Assembly (NCBI GenBank): GCA_916610825.1
Contig: OU744447.1
Span: forward strand, 12,941,751-13,005,750
DNA: 64,000 nucleotides
Direction: 5' to 3'
Origin: Haliclystus octoradiatus
Lineage: Eukaryota; Cnidaria; Staurozoa; Stauromedusae; Haliclystidae
Within the stretch, counting starts at the first letter, position 1; each line of letters opens with the position of its first letter. Both the position numbers and the translations under genes were made by a program. Shown here piece after piece: positions 14,201 through 25,215 of this stretch. The notes under the pieces are model-generated. The model ran no database searches. It had not been told where the DNA came from and saw nothing but the letters and a program-made list of their open reading frames with translations.

Positions 14201-17200
14201 CAGCTGGAGATCGTAACTTTTGCAGAAGGTAGCAAAAATTAATATTTGAAACATCATAATATTCCGCAGAATACCAACATTGTAACATAAAAACGCAATA
14301 TCCTCTAATGATGCCTAATGCCTATATGAAAGTACCCCTCCTATTTTCAGAATGTCCAAATTGCGTCTACTTCATATATATTTTTTTATCATAAAGTTAG
14401 AAAACTATAGGTATCGACGACAATTTGAATCATTAACATCGGCCCTAGCTTGGTCTATAATAGTACAGGAGAACAAGGCTGAATCCAAATACCTTTTTTG
14501 GAAGTCAATTGTAACCTACCTGCACAATAAGGATATTTCTGATTGGCTCTTTCATCGCATACACAAACGTATGAATTGTATGTATCAAGACATCGGGTTG
14601 TACTTTTCAAACATGGTCTATCAGAGCATCGAATGATACCAGGGGCAGTACTGCTAATGCCTAAAATCAATTAAGGAAACACAGAGTAGACCGTGTTATA
14701 CAGGCTTTATATAAATTAAGCTTGATCTACCAATCCGAAGCATGAAATGGATAAGCATGTGAAATCTCTTAATCTTTCCCGTATCGTCTGCACTGAAATA
14801 CTTCCATGTATATTAATGCTTTATTGCCTCGATGGATTTCGTATGTATTCATTGGCGATTTAAGGAATCAGTTTGACTTTACAATTTCTACTAGGAAATC
14901 TAATGATTAACGATATTGACTTACCGGTGTCATATACATGAGCAAAAGGATATTGTCCACAACTAGCTGATGTTTTAGAATGGCAGGAATTGAGACATTT
15001 GTCATCAACAACAACTCCTTGATCCAACATTCCTTTGTGACAGCGACATTGCCCTTCACTCCCGCTAACCCATGCAAATAAGAATCCCTGTAGCTGACAC
15101 ATTCGAATGCAAAGATCTGGTGTGAGATGTAAAGTTAGATTTACCGTAAGATCCGACTTCGTATTACTGATGTTGAAGCAACCCTTGTATGTGGCACCTA
15201 AAATATTAAATGATATAAAATAGCTAACATACTGTACGACGTACTATATATACGTTATCAGATCCATAGGAAACCTCTATGTGAAATTGAAAGGCTATGT
15301 ATAATGATTGAGGAGATTGGACATTTTGATATGATCATGTCACTTGCAGCCACTCTACAGTCAATTAGGATTTACCATGGAGATTTAACGAGGTATTTGC
15401 ATTACAATGTAATATGTATTTAAAGAGCTTCAGCCTGCAGTGGAGTTCTGAAAGTATCATATAATATTAAGATGATAACAAAACTAAAAATGGCATGAGG
15501 AATCGATTACAGGAATATAAACTGAAAGAAGCTAGGTAATGCCACTATACCGTGTAATTTCGGAAGTATTAATTGATTGAACGTAGAGTATAAGGTCAGG
15601 TACAAGAAAATCATCGCATCCAGAGTATCAGTTGGAGCTCATGATTTGATCACCCATAACCATTTGAACTTTTTAAACCTTTATGCCATTAGGATTTTGA
15701 GATTCAATATTTATTCCAATTATATCCTTCATTCCTAGAAGCCTTGGATGCAATGTAGAATAGATCACTCAAGTATTAGATATCACATTAAATATATGTA
15801 GAAGAACAGTGAACATTCCTTTTAAAAAGAGCAATTGCTGATTAGCAGCTATGCCTCACCTGAGCACATTGTTTTATTGCCATTGTTACGATCAGGCACA
15901 TCAATGCATTGGCATTGTCTTTGAGCAGTCGATGGTAAGCATGTCTTTGCACCAGTCTTGCAATCGATGGATAAACAAACTATATATACACAAACATTAA
16001 CAATAACAATAAACCACTCTTATCAAATTCCATTGATGTATATAATATGTATTAATAGTTACTATTGATAACACGGGTTCTGATTTGTGGATTTATGGGT
16101 AGCAAATGACATCCAGTTATGTCATGACAACACGCTCGACACTACATAGCAAGCACTATATATGCCAGCTATAACCATCTACCACTGATTTATCAAGTGT
16201 GTTATCCAATTGCTTTATAATGCTCTTTAGATGCAAATAAAATGCGGAGGACAACAAACGCATAACTAATCTCCATTTACTCTAGACTTTTTGCAGCTTC
16301 CAAGACATCCTTATGAACAATTCAAACAAGTTGCATGTTTACGATTTTCTGAAAAGTCGTAACTGAGGTCATCAAAACCATGTTATTGGGATTGTTATCG
16401 ATATCGGCCGAAGAACCTGTGTTTAGATTTTAATTATTCAATGTTTGAAGATGCCTAATGCAGGTTTGTTGGATTATTTAAGCAAAAATAAGATGATATT
16501 ATGACCTTTGGAAAACTTTTAAAAACCCAAATTTGAATTGCAATATCTGTTATTTCTCATTACATAATATCTTGGTAATACACACGGGAATACACATACC
16601 TGGTATTGAAACACATTCATATTCCAAAGAAATGGATGAAGTTGCATTATCAAAGCCAACAATGTGAAAATCATCAGTGAGAATTGGCTTAGTTTTAAAA
16701 TTGAGCAGTCTTTGAAATTTCGCTAGCAACTCATTTGAATGGCAATTGTGACGATTAATCCTTGGGCATATGATAGAGTCAATATTCAAAACCATTCCTG
16801 GTGTGCATTGCAGTTTATCAAATTCCTTAGAATTAATCGTGTTGGCTGAATAAAAGAGTTCCACTCTCTTTCCACTGCAACCTATTTACAGAGCAACAAT
16901 GAAAACATGAATAGTAGCTATTGCACTTATTATTTATGTCAATTAAGCTACAAATTAAAAATTTGTTATTGATACAAGAGTGAATGGAATATCTTTCTCG
17001 CTTTAATTTAATTGAAGATCCGCATAAAAGGTAACTGAGCTACTGAATTAAAGGAAATGGAGTCTGTAAATAAGGGAAATTGCAAAATGCTAATTACAAG
17101 AGATATCATTAAGCCCTGAAATAACGTGAATTTGATTAGAAAATTAAACTTTGTATGCAGACAGTTGTAAGCTGACATATTATCCAATATTTCTATTATT

Positions 17201-19804
17201 TGATAATTTAATTGTCTGAAAAAAAGTACTGCTGGGCAGTTTCTTCGCATGACCTTTGCATGTTACATATTATGTCTAAGAATCCCTTGAGCTTTTGTAA
17301 TTAATAAGCTACTTATAACGTTTTACACATTTTAAACGCAGTAGTTTCTCCTGGAATCATGTTGGTTTATGATGGTTTTAATATTCATCAAACCAGTCTT
17401 CGACCATTGAAATATGTTTTATTATTTGGAAAGATAGATCATTTAGAAGCAAAGTCGGAAATCTATACTGTATAGCAGCGTGTCAGTAACATGCACTCCT
17501 TCTATTCCTACAATAGCAGAGTCCTTTCAAACTATATAGTAAACCAGATATCACAACGAAAATCTACTGTGTGAATACGTTTATAAGTTCCTGAGAAATT
17601 GTGAGGCAATTATGATCTACCTGAAAACATATTTCAAAATTGGGAGACTGCTTTGATGAATTTTAAAACCTTCATAAACCAACAGTGATTCCAGTAGAAA
17701 CTACTGCGTTAAAAATGTGTAAAAGTTTATAAGAATAGCTTAATAATTATTATGAGCTGGTGATATTATAAATGTGATCTAGATGTTTGTATAAAATGTC
17801 GCGTACCGGTATGTCCAAGTTGGAAATTTCATCGACGTGTTGTAAATTATAGCCACCCTGATTGGCCAGATTGAATTTCGATTCTGCCATTATCAGGAGA
17901 ATTAGGTTTGATAATGTAATGTACAAAATTAAAATATAATCTTGTAGAAGATATGATAATAATTATATTATGCATTGTCATTCAATAAAGCTGAAAAACA
18001 TTCATGTTATTGTCCATCCACATTCTGGCAGTATTTGTAATGTAATATTTCAACGAAATAAAATGTGAATGCGTATCATCACAATTTAAAAATGAATCTA
18101 ATAATTTGTATTACAACGAAAATGATACGATCAAGCTGATTGGTATAGAGTTTGGCGCAAAATCACCATAGCAGGACTGATGGACATTAAATAATGCCTA
18201 AATTGGTTTAAAATAACAGAAAACGTTTGTAACATGGTTTAAACTATATTATGGTTAAAAATGGTAACTTTAACTACATTAAACTTTATAGGAAAAACTT
18301 TCTATATTGAATATTGTTTACATTGTCTTTTGAAAACCTCCAAATTGTTAATTAAAGAAGCAGTATGGACCACCGAAAAGGAAATTCAGGTCTATATTAT
18401 AGGGATCACATCAAAATAAATATTGCAGAATATATACTACCGTCCAATTGGAAACATTGTTCAGCTTTTTATGTAATGATTTTGTCAATTGTGATCTTAA
18501 TACTGTATACTGTGTTGTAAATAATCGTCAAGTTTCTATATCGATGTGTGTAAATGTATTTAAATCCAAAATGAACTGGTTGTTCGATTGAGAAACACAG
18601 TCTACAAATATTCATCAAAATAAAATATATTTGCAAATAGTTGACCAGGTACTACTGCTATTTTGCATTTGTATACATATGCGGATAAATTTGCAAAGCA
18701 TTTATTTTGCTGGATAACATTAAGAGCATTCATAGATAAGAGATTATGAAAACATAACATGACAACATTAAACGCTCCTATATATAGGAATCAGAAATTT
18801 GTTTGTCCTTGTCCTATTAACCCCTCTATGTGGTCATGTCAAGGATTGAAATATGTTTTTGAAAAGTAATACAGTTTGCTGCAACCATTGTATATAGTAG
18901 TAAATTGCCCATCGAATAATCTTCGTAAATTCTAATGAAAGGAGATAAAATGTTGCTGAGTCTTGCTTTATATTGATAAGTGAGATTCAATTCCTGGGAT
19001 CTTACAATGAATTCATAATTATTTAAATAACTTGATTATACACAATAAATTTCTTTTAAATATAGGGACTATATATGACATATATAATCTATATGAACAA
19101 GTCATGACCTAATCTATAATATCACACATATAAGGATAAATTGGTATTTTTTAAGCAAATTATCACTATAATACAAGTTACAAGTGCTTCAAGGTCTATT
19201 TTTCTTGTTTTAAGCCAAGCATTCTATATAGTTCTAATCGTGAAGACTAGTAAGTTGATCATAAACAACGCATTTCATATTCAAAATACGAAAATATAAT
19301 ATTCTTGCAAAAGATTATAATTCTTTACTGTTAATAGCTTCTGATTAAACAAACACAGTGCACAAGCAGACAGCAAGAATGGTACACATAAGTAAATCTT
19401 AATGTAAATTATATACGGCGTATATAGTTTGAAACTATTTGAGAATGAATCATCATAAAACGTTTGCAAATAATTGAAAATATCTGAAGTGATATTCCAA
19501 CATTATGTCTAAATCTGAATTGCTGCTACTAATCTAAAAAAGTAATTAAAATAATTGGTTATGAAGTGATGATCGGAGAGAAATGTGAATGATTATATCA
19601 GTTTAAGGTAGCTCAGGTATTATCTGTGAACTATCCTAATTTGAATGTCGTGCATCTTAACAAGATACCGTCTCAATCCTTTATTATTTAACAAGGAAAT
19701 CGATTAAAATCACACGATCCTAACTTGTCTATTGTATCAATACTGTAAAATTTGAAAATATTACCTTGAAGAAGCGAAATAAATATAATCCAAAATAAAA
19801 ACAT
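2285..19804 (-). CDS. ApeC-domain transmembrane receptor (SP-Cys-WSC-EGF-CTLD-ApeC-CCP-EGF-CCP-TM), 15 exons
   Basis: Predicted 1174-residue type I receptor. Exons, 5' to 3': 19804-19765, 16881-16600, 15979-15860, 15197-14925, 14660-14520, 13202-12906, 12405-12214, 11998-11525, 10599-10420, 9047-8928, 8793-8608, 6458-6284, 5823-5779, 4554-4185, 2914-2285. Lengths sum to 3525 nt and all phases join. Domains: signal peptide MFLFWIIFISLLQG; unassigned Cys module (14-107); Cys-rich module (108-147); WSC (148-238, TYKGCF to VYDTG); EGF-like (239-285); degenerate C-type-lectin-like (286-384, ends PICERPK); ApeC (385-606, WPAGSFGLPGANTGCP, QDTED, WDDEDIN, YCCRHD, CYYKP); sushi (607-666); cbEGF (667-706, DIDECENSDACH); sushi (707-768); TM about 790-812; 362-residue tail. 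The ectodomain suggests microbial or glycan recognition at the cell surface, because ApeC and WSC bind carbohydrates in known members; ligand and signalling are inference. A secreted isoform is possible. The gene lies downstream of the U1 cluster. Confidence 0.85.
2957..3040. repeat. Dispersed repeat, copy 1
   Basis: About 80 bp containing GCTACTTCAAGTTTCA and GGTGATCATCA followed by GCGATTTATTT. It recurs at 36826-36905 in the phosphatase gene. It lies in intron 14 of the ApeC receptor. No coding capacity; probably the end of a mobile element. Confidence 0.6.
3757..4008. repeat. Low-complexity AGCATATAGAG tandem tract framed by a short inverted repeat
   Basis: Irregular units of the kind AGCATTAGAGTAGCAAAAC are repeated at about 3835-3985. 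The 14-bp sequence AAGTGCTTGGTTGG at about 3758 has its reverse complement at about 3993-4006, so the tract sits in the loop of a possible stem. Intron 14 of the ApeC receptor. Confidence 0.5.
4639..4716. repeat. Short inverted repeat (TIR-like)
   Basis: AACAATTAGACAACGAG on the left is matched, inverted and imperfectly, by GCGAGTTGTCTAATTGTT on the right, about 23-bp arms around a GC-richer centre. It resembles the ends of a small MITE. Intron 13 of the ApeC receptor. Confidence 0.55.
5095..5380. repeat. Dispersed repeat family R290, copy 1
   Basis: About 290 bp beginning near GAAGATTGTTAA(T)TAAGATT and ending near TGCAGATCATCGAATA. A second diverged copy lies at 8275-8570. Both sit in introns of the ApeC receptor in the same orientation. 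No ORF, so likely a nonautonomous mobile element. Confidence 0.65.
6679..7391. repeat. Long inverted repeat (foldback) of about 710 bp
   Basis: The outer ends are ACATTTCAGAGTGAAA and TTTCACTCTGAAATGT. The arms (roughly 6679-6930 and 7105-7391) are imperfect reverse complements over about 250 bp, including ACGGATAGAGTCACTCTGAG against its inverse near 7115. The centre is unique. It lies in intron 11 of the ApeC receptor and would form a large hairpin in the pre-mRNA. No transposase; probably a foldback nonautonomous DNA element. Confidence 0.8.
8275..8570. repeat. Dispersed repeat family R290, copy 2
   Basis: Diverged copy of 5095-5380. The shared blocks include GAGCAACCAATCA(A/G)AATGCAGATCATCGAATA and the GAAATTTG(T/C)GAGG segment, with a T-rich insertion in the left half. 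It ends about 40 bp below the donor of exon 11 of the ApeC receptor. Confidence 0.6.
13217..13422. repeat. Tandem duplication, about 103 bp x 2
   Basis: Two adjacent copies share AATAGTTAGGTTGAAATTTC and TTGGTGTATTGTATA, with few differences. They lie in intron 5 of the ApeC receptor, directly upstream of the acceptor of the lectin-like exon (13202). Confidence 0.85.
17311..17738. repeat. Foldback element, about 430 bp, arms about 115 bp
   Basis: CTTATAACGTTTTACACATT on the left matches, inverted, AATGTGTAAAAGTTTATAAG on the right. The arms continue through the TGTTGGTTTATGA and AAATATGTTTT blocks to about 17425 and 17625. No ORF. Intron 1 of the ApeC receptor. Confidence 0.75.
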
Positions 19805-20880
19805 AACTGTTTCTAATGCTTTCGGTTAGCTTATCAAACATTCGTTTCGGTATAAAGGTGAAATTCACTTGTGATTTAACTGAAGTAAAATCTTTCTCCG
19901 GGATATCAATTAAGAATCTTTTTTTTTACAATATAAATGACGCATTGAGCAAGTGTTCGTCTGTTGGTAGACCAAAATCAGTGAGCGCAGCTGCTTCGAA
20001 ATGTTTGCTCAGCAGTGTAGAGATTGCTATGAATTTAGCATTCGATTTCTCGAGTATACAAATGGTGGATGAGCAGCGTTGACGACGTAATTCACGTAAG
20101 GATATTTTATTACATAGTAGAACTATTTATCATTGGAACTATAGTTTCTGAGAGCTCTTATATTAAACAATACAAGGACTGTCTAAATCGCAAAGGGTGT
20201 GTACTATGTACTCTAAATTTTCTAAAGATACCTTTCAAACGTATTGCATATTAACGTTAAATACTATTCAAGTTTCATTTGGAATAAACTCTCAACAGTT
20301 ATACACCTATATAGTATACATATATACACAAGCTATACTCTATACATTTTTTCGATCGAGCTTTCTGCTTGTGTAATCAAAACAAATTCCTTAAATTTTT
20401 CCTTTTATATCAAAACTGTCAGGCATATACATCCACTACTACGCATCTCTAAATGATACAGACAAATTATATTTCTTCAGGGTAAATAATATTTATAATA
20501 CATATTACTTTGTTCAACAAATGCGATATGAAATCATAAAACAAAATAAAATGGAATTCTTTAATGTATACAATGTAGCTATTATGCAAAAAGATATGCT
20601 ATTTACATCGGGCCCTTCAATTAGCTGTTGTTGTTGTTCTTGTGCGTTATTTTGAATCAAAATCACAGATAGGCGCACGGATGCACCCGTTTAACACTGT
20701 ATTTGGTTATGCTATGTACGTATGTGTATATTTATGTAACAATATATAAAAGATATATCACAAATAATGATTTAAATAAATGTTAACTTATATAAGAATT
20801 ACGGTGAACAGAACTAGGAAATGTAGCACATAACATAAAAGATGTAAATTAAATCATGATTAAATACAACTAAAAATTAA
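19805..20880. promoter_or_regulatory. Upstream region of the ApeC receptor (5' UTR/promoter not delimited)
   Basis: The start codon at 19804-19802 opens the signal peptide, so the 5' UTR and promoter must lie in this AT-rich stretch unless a further untranslated exon exists. Small plus-strand ORFs here (19816-20082, 20069-20254, 20244-20456) have no recognisable domain. I see no distinct core-promoter motif. Confidence 0.35.
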
Positions 20881-21312
20881 TTAACAAATTACATTTTATA
20901 AACTTTTTTTTGGAAATACTTCGTCAAATTTAGAACGAATTTTTTATTTTTCAAAGAGCATAATCTCAACTCCGATGATAGAGAGTCCCAAATTTTTGGT
21001 CCGAAGTATGAAAATACAGACTGCTCATAGTTGTTCATTCTTAAAGGTATAAGTGCAGACATCGTGTTTTTGTATTTCGTGTCGTTGTGTTCTGTAGAAC
21101 TAGCTTGTTTGGTAAGTATGACGGCGCTTCCCCGCGTAAACATTTCCTTATACATCTCCTCAGTTTTAAATTCTAGCTGCTGGCGAAAAGGTAGCAACCC
21201 CAGTTGTTTTAACATAGCTGATGTTGTCGAATTTGCCTTGGATTTCGAATTGATTATCTTTGCTGCTGATTTCATTAGTCTATTTATAGTTAATGCTGTT
21301 TAATGTAGTTTT
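20880..21312 (-). mobile_element. 5'-truncated LINE, C-terminal end of RT ORF
   Basis: The minus ORF (stop near 20889) ends with a block typical of CR1/Jockey-like LINE termini: NNYEQSVFSYFGPKIWDSLS followed by ELRLCSLKNKKFVLNLTKYF. The frame is open back to a stop at about 21301, so only the last 130 or so residues survive. It lies in the gap between the ApeC receptor and the U1 cluster. Its relation to the LINE at 1-840 is not proven. Confidence 0.75.
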
Positions 21313-21589
21313 TTGCTGATTAGCTATGATATTTATAAGTTGTAATGCTAACAATGATTTTGATATAGTCAACAACTTTATAGCACTTATCGAACAAATT
21401 AATACATAACATATTCATTAAGCAAAACTGATATATAGGATGATTTGCTGGAAGTTTCTATTCAAAACTATTTCTTGAAACTATCTCCAGATGGTGATTT
21501 TATAATTGTACCATCTGCAAATAGGAGTGCCCGCTGATCTCTATAGAAGAGGCGTTTAATTCTCGTTATGTCTTGTTCTTCTTGAGTTT

Positions 21590-21715
21590 GACTGAATAGT
21601 TGGCACTTTTCTAGAAATCGACTGGAGAGTTCTCGTCTTTCTAAAAATCGACCGGAGAATTCCCGTTTGCCTAGAAATCGAAAAGGAGTTCTCATTGCCT
21701 AGAGATCGACCGTGG
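21590..21715. repeat. Minisatellite, about 30-33 bp units x 4
   Basis: Units with the core CTAGAAATCGACCGGAGAATTC are repeated about four times with variation. A minus ORF across it reads as imperfect FLGKRE/FLERRE repeats, which I take as a by-product of the repeat, not a gene. Confidence 0.65.
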
Positions 21716-22079
21716 AGACTGCATAGGATTGAATTTGTCTCAATCAGATTCAACACGTTTCCGCTTAGGTATGTATGATGTATGTTTATTTGTCAAATAA
21801 TTTTGACTGCCACAATAAATGAAAGATTTCGGCTTCTACTTATGTATACAGCCATTGGAATACAATATAAAGACTTAGATAAGAATGTTGAAAAGTTAAT
21901 TATGACATTCATTAGAAATCAGTACTGATTGCGCAATACTGATTTATATTTACATGATTTAAAGATCTGTATGAGGAATATAGTTTATTAATTGATATTG
22001 AAAACATGAAGAATATTATTTTAAAATATGGAATATAAAGGTTGTCGCAAAACTATTGATGAATAATGTTAACTAGTGT
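21716..22079. other. AT-rich spacer, nothing seen
   Basis: Sequence between the minisatellite and the 3' end of the decayed RT element. No ORF of note, RNA gene or repeat recognised. Confidence 0.4.
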
Positions 22080-24146
22080 CATTTAAGCTATTTTTAATTA
22101 AATATAATTTGCAATAAGTAATAAAATTGCTACAAAATTTCTTTGATATTGCAAAATCAATATCTCCAATTCTTGAAATGTTTGACAAAACCCAACCCGC
22201 CATGTTTGACAAGGAATGATAGCGAGTCCCGTTCTGCGTCACTACAGTATCTATTCTCACATATTGCTGGTATAAGCTTATTTATAATAATGTTTTCCAC
22301 TCGTTTTAAGTAATTAACTATTCCAGGTAAATGCACAGTATGCTGCCCGAGGATGAAACTTAGAAATCTCAGCTAACAAGTTGAGCTCTTTAAACCAAGT
22401 ACAAACTAAAGATTCTACATATTCTTGTTTAAATTACAGGCTGCCAATCACCACAGCGAGATGCCGTTTTCCTTCTGCAGTTATATTGATTCTAGTTCCT
22501 GCAAATAACTTTTCAGCAAGCTTAATTTTCTCTCGTTTTACAATCAGCCAAGATTTGAATGCTTTTGGTAAATATCCAATCTTTGGGTTATTGTTAAGCT
22601 CTGCCACCAATGAAGGATGTCCTAGAGTTTTCCATCTGAGCTCAAGTCGTCTGCATATGCAGCATGCTTTGTCCTGTGCACTGACAAAGCATTTAACATA
22701 GGGATGGACCCCAAAGCATAAATGGACATAGCTGTTGAGCCACCTTGTGTCAGTTCCTTCTTGTGATGATATTTCTATCCCGCCTGATACAAATAGGCGT
22801 GCATGTTGGTTATATGAGCTGATTACATACGATGCGATGATTGGTCATATGATGCAAATGTTTTGTAACATAACATTTCGGTTTATGCGGTTAAAAGCAT
22901 TATCGGCGTCGACAAGTAAGACAGCATCACATTCATTGTCATCAAATATTGTGCACATTGCATGGATAACAGCCTCGCAGCCACCACGCTGGTCAGCAAA
23001 TAGCTGAAGCACTCCTGCACTGCTAAGAATGTTGTCCTTACATGTCTTATTCTACAGCACGACCCATTATTCCACGTAATACCTCCCAACCCCAATTGGT
23101 CTCAAGCCTGGGTTTTGTTCAATTGATCAGCTTGCTTACCAGGAATGCCTCCAAGGAACCATCGGCCTTACAATATCGAATTAAACAAGGCTTCCTAATC
23201 ATTGCTGCCATAGAATTGCACAAATCATTGCTATGTGACTTCCAAATGATGATGATGTTAAAACCTACGCCAGCCATCGGAGTCAAGATTTGAAGGTCCT
23301 GAAGCACCTCTAACCTCGCGTTCCATTTTTTGTATCAGCAGGCCATCAATTGACTCGTAAGCATATTCGCCGTGAGAGGATTCTGGGCCTTGCACGAGTA
23401 AATCTGTGAATTTAACTTCATCTACCAGGTGTTTTCCCTCAATCAGGCTGATGTTCTCATAATTAATTGTCAATATTCCACTAGATTCGCAGTCAGATAA
23501 TAAGCGTGGAGCAGGGTTCACTTTTTCTGCTAGCATAAAGTCATTGAACTTTTTTGCTTAATCTATGATGTTATTGCCACAACGATTTTGTTGGATCGAT
23601 TTGGATTCTACGTATCTTACTTCGCTTGCCAATGTGTCAAAATCACCAGTCTTCCAAAGTTGTAGGCGCCTTTCTAATTGATGAGAATGCTCCTTTGACT
23701 TAGAATTTTCACCCAATTTCTGAAGTAGTATAGAAGGCATTATCATCAAAGCTATAAAAGCTTTCTCTTTGAGTGGGGAGTCATTGACCCAATCATTAAC
23801 CAGGTGAGTACATTCATCAATGTATGCTTTACCTGCTTTACCAGAGGGTATCATAAAAAGGTTTCGTTTCCAGGTTACACATTCCTCATAAGTAGCAGAA
23901 GTAACCTGGTTAATATCATAAAAACTCAAAGAACCCCATACGAATAATGAAGAGTTCTGTAATGGCTGGCTACAGACGCCGTTATCTTGATCTAGAGTAA
24001 TTAGTATGGCGTCTATAGTAGGACTGGAGGGTGATTAATTATCTATATTTGAAAGCGGTTGAATTATGTTATGCTGCTGACATTTACGATGATGCTGTTT
24101 TAGACCTCGTTCACTTTTAAAACTTCTACTGCATCCTGCGCACAAA
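22080..24146 (-). mobile_element. Decayed non-LTR retrotransposon with C2HC finger and RT
   Basis: Read from high to low coordinates with several frameshifts. Order of blocks: a C2HC finger at about 24142-24080 (CAGCSRSFKSERGLKQHHRKC pattern: C-x2-C-x12-H-x4-C); a pre-RT block at 23929-23558 (SATYEECVTWKRNLFMIPSG to LERRLQLW); a GASGPSNLDSDGWRRF block near 23265; RT motif A as LLVDADNAFNR near 22915; RT motif C as AAYADDL at 22657-22646; then GKRHLAVVIGS and a terminal domain to about 22080. This layout is familiar from retroelements of cnidarians and other invertebrates. Stops and shifts make it non-functional. The finger lies a few bases from the conserved upstream block of U1 copy 1. Confidence 0.75.
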
Positions 24147-24149
24147 GAT

Positions 24150-24194
24150 ATTACCCGATAAAATGATTTAAGCAGGCGTTGATCATTGCGCATG
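24150..24194 (+). promoter_or_regulatory. U1 upstream element, copy 1 (-123 to -79)
   Basis: Two blocks, ATTACCCGATAAAATGATTT(AAGCAG) and GATCATTGCGCATG, lie at the same distance from the RNA start as in the other two U1 genes. Candidate distal/proximal snRNA promoter elements for SNAPc-type factors; the assignment is inference. Confidence 0.6.
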
Positions 24195-24272
24195 TTTTTC
24201 TCTGTGTTATGTCACCGTACAGTTAATAGGATTGATGTGTCATTGCAAGAAATAAAATTACCCCAATGTTTC

Positions 24273-24441
24273 ATACTTACCTGACGGGGACGTTAACCTG
24301 ATCATCAAGGGGTTACGCCTAGTGTGAGGCCCTCGCATTGCACATCGCTTGGGTTGATACCACTACGATTACCTCAAACGTGGGTAACTCGACCGTATAA
24401 TTTCTGGTAGTGGGGACTGAGCGTTCGCGCCGGACCCCGAC
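24273..24441 (+). ncRNA. RNU1: U1 spliceosomal snRNA, copy 1
   Basis: 169-nt gene. The 5' end ATACTTACCTG is the invariant 5'-splice-site recognition sequence. Stem-loop I carries the loop core TGATCATCAAGG (U1-70K site), stem-loop II carries ATTGCACATC (U1A-type loop), AACTCGACCGTATAATTTCT gives the single strand and Sm site (AATTTCTGG), and the 3' stem-loop is GGGGACTGAGCG-TTCG-CGCCGGACCCC. Only small differences separate it from copies 2 and 3, for example T for C in GATTACCTCAAACG. Its 3' flank (to 24619) matches that of copy 3. Intact features suggest a functional gene. Confidence 0.93.
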
Positions 24442-24698
24442 AATATCAAATGTAATCAGTCTTTTAAAATTCTCATTTTAAGTAATTGGAAACTTTATCA
24501 AAACGTTTGTTAAACTTTCAATTACTCAATTGAAATCGTTAATTATCTATTACACAGTGAAGTAGCTCGTAGTGCCTCTGACTGTTCCATAATGTATGGT
24601 TTGGCGTCTGACATAATTATACAGATGGTTGATTTTACCATACGCAATTCCTCTACTTGAAGAGTAAAGAAATGCAAGGAATAATTTTCTTAGTCACT

Positions 24699-24867
24699 GT
24701 CGGGGTCCGGCGCGAACGCTCAGTCCCCACTACCAGAAATTATACGGTCGAGTTACCCACGTTTGGGGTAATCGTAGTGGTATCAACCCAAGCGATGTGC
24801 AATGCGAGGGCCTCACACTAGGCGTAACCCCTTGATGATCAGGTTAACGTCCCCGTCAGGTAAGTAT
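24699..24867 (-). ncRNA. RNU1: U1 spliceosomal snRNA, copy 2
   Basis: Reverse-strand gene starting ATACTTACCTG at 24867 and ending with the 3' stem-loop at about 24699. It is convergent with copy 1, with 257 bp between their 3' ends. The RNA sequence equals copy 3 in the stretches compared, including GATTACCCCAAACGTGGG. The 5' flank (24868-25011) matches the 5' flank of copy 3, while the 3' flank is unrelated to those of copies 1 and 3. Sm site and all stem-loops are intact. Confidence 0.93.
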
Positions 24868-24946
24868 AAACTAATAGATTAAATTATATTTCTTCCAATC
24901 ATAAATAATGACCATTGGGTGTACGGTGCAATAGCACATAGAAAGA

Positions 24947-24991
24947 CATGCGCAATGATCACATCTGCTTAAATCATTCTTATCGGTTAAT
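24947..24991 (-). promoter_or_regulatory. U1 upstream element, copy 2 (-80 to -124)
   Basis: The reverse complement contains ATTAACCGATAAGAATGATT(TAAGCAG) and GATCATTGCGCATG at the same offsets from the RNA start as copies 1 and 3, with one base change in the first block. Confidence 0.6.
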
Positions 24992-25215
24992 GTCTTAAAC
25001 TATACCTTTCCGCTTTCTAAAGATTCGCATTCATAATACTATGTGGTCTAATATCAGTGAAACGTGCCTTGAGTTGACATTGCTATCCAATCGAGACTCT
25101 GTCTACTGGTATAGGGCTGTTTGGAGAACGTACTAGACTGCTCATTATTAACTTAACTTCTTTTAGGATCATGCAAGGAACATTAGAAAAAGTGGCAGGC
25201 TAGCAGATAATAAGG

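Noticed and set aside
19816..20456. Three short plus ORFs divergent from the ApeC receptor
   Set aside because: No domain, no splice context and typical lengths for AT-rich sequence; treated as non-coding upstream region.
22381..23293. Plus-strand ORFs as possible genes
   Set aside because: They are antisense to the decayed RT element, whose YADD and other motifs read on the minus strand.
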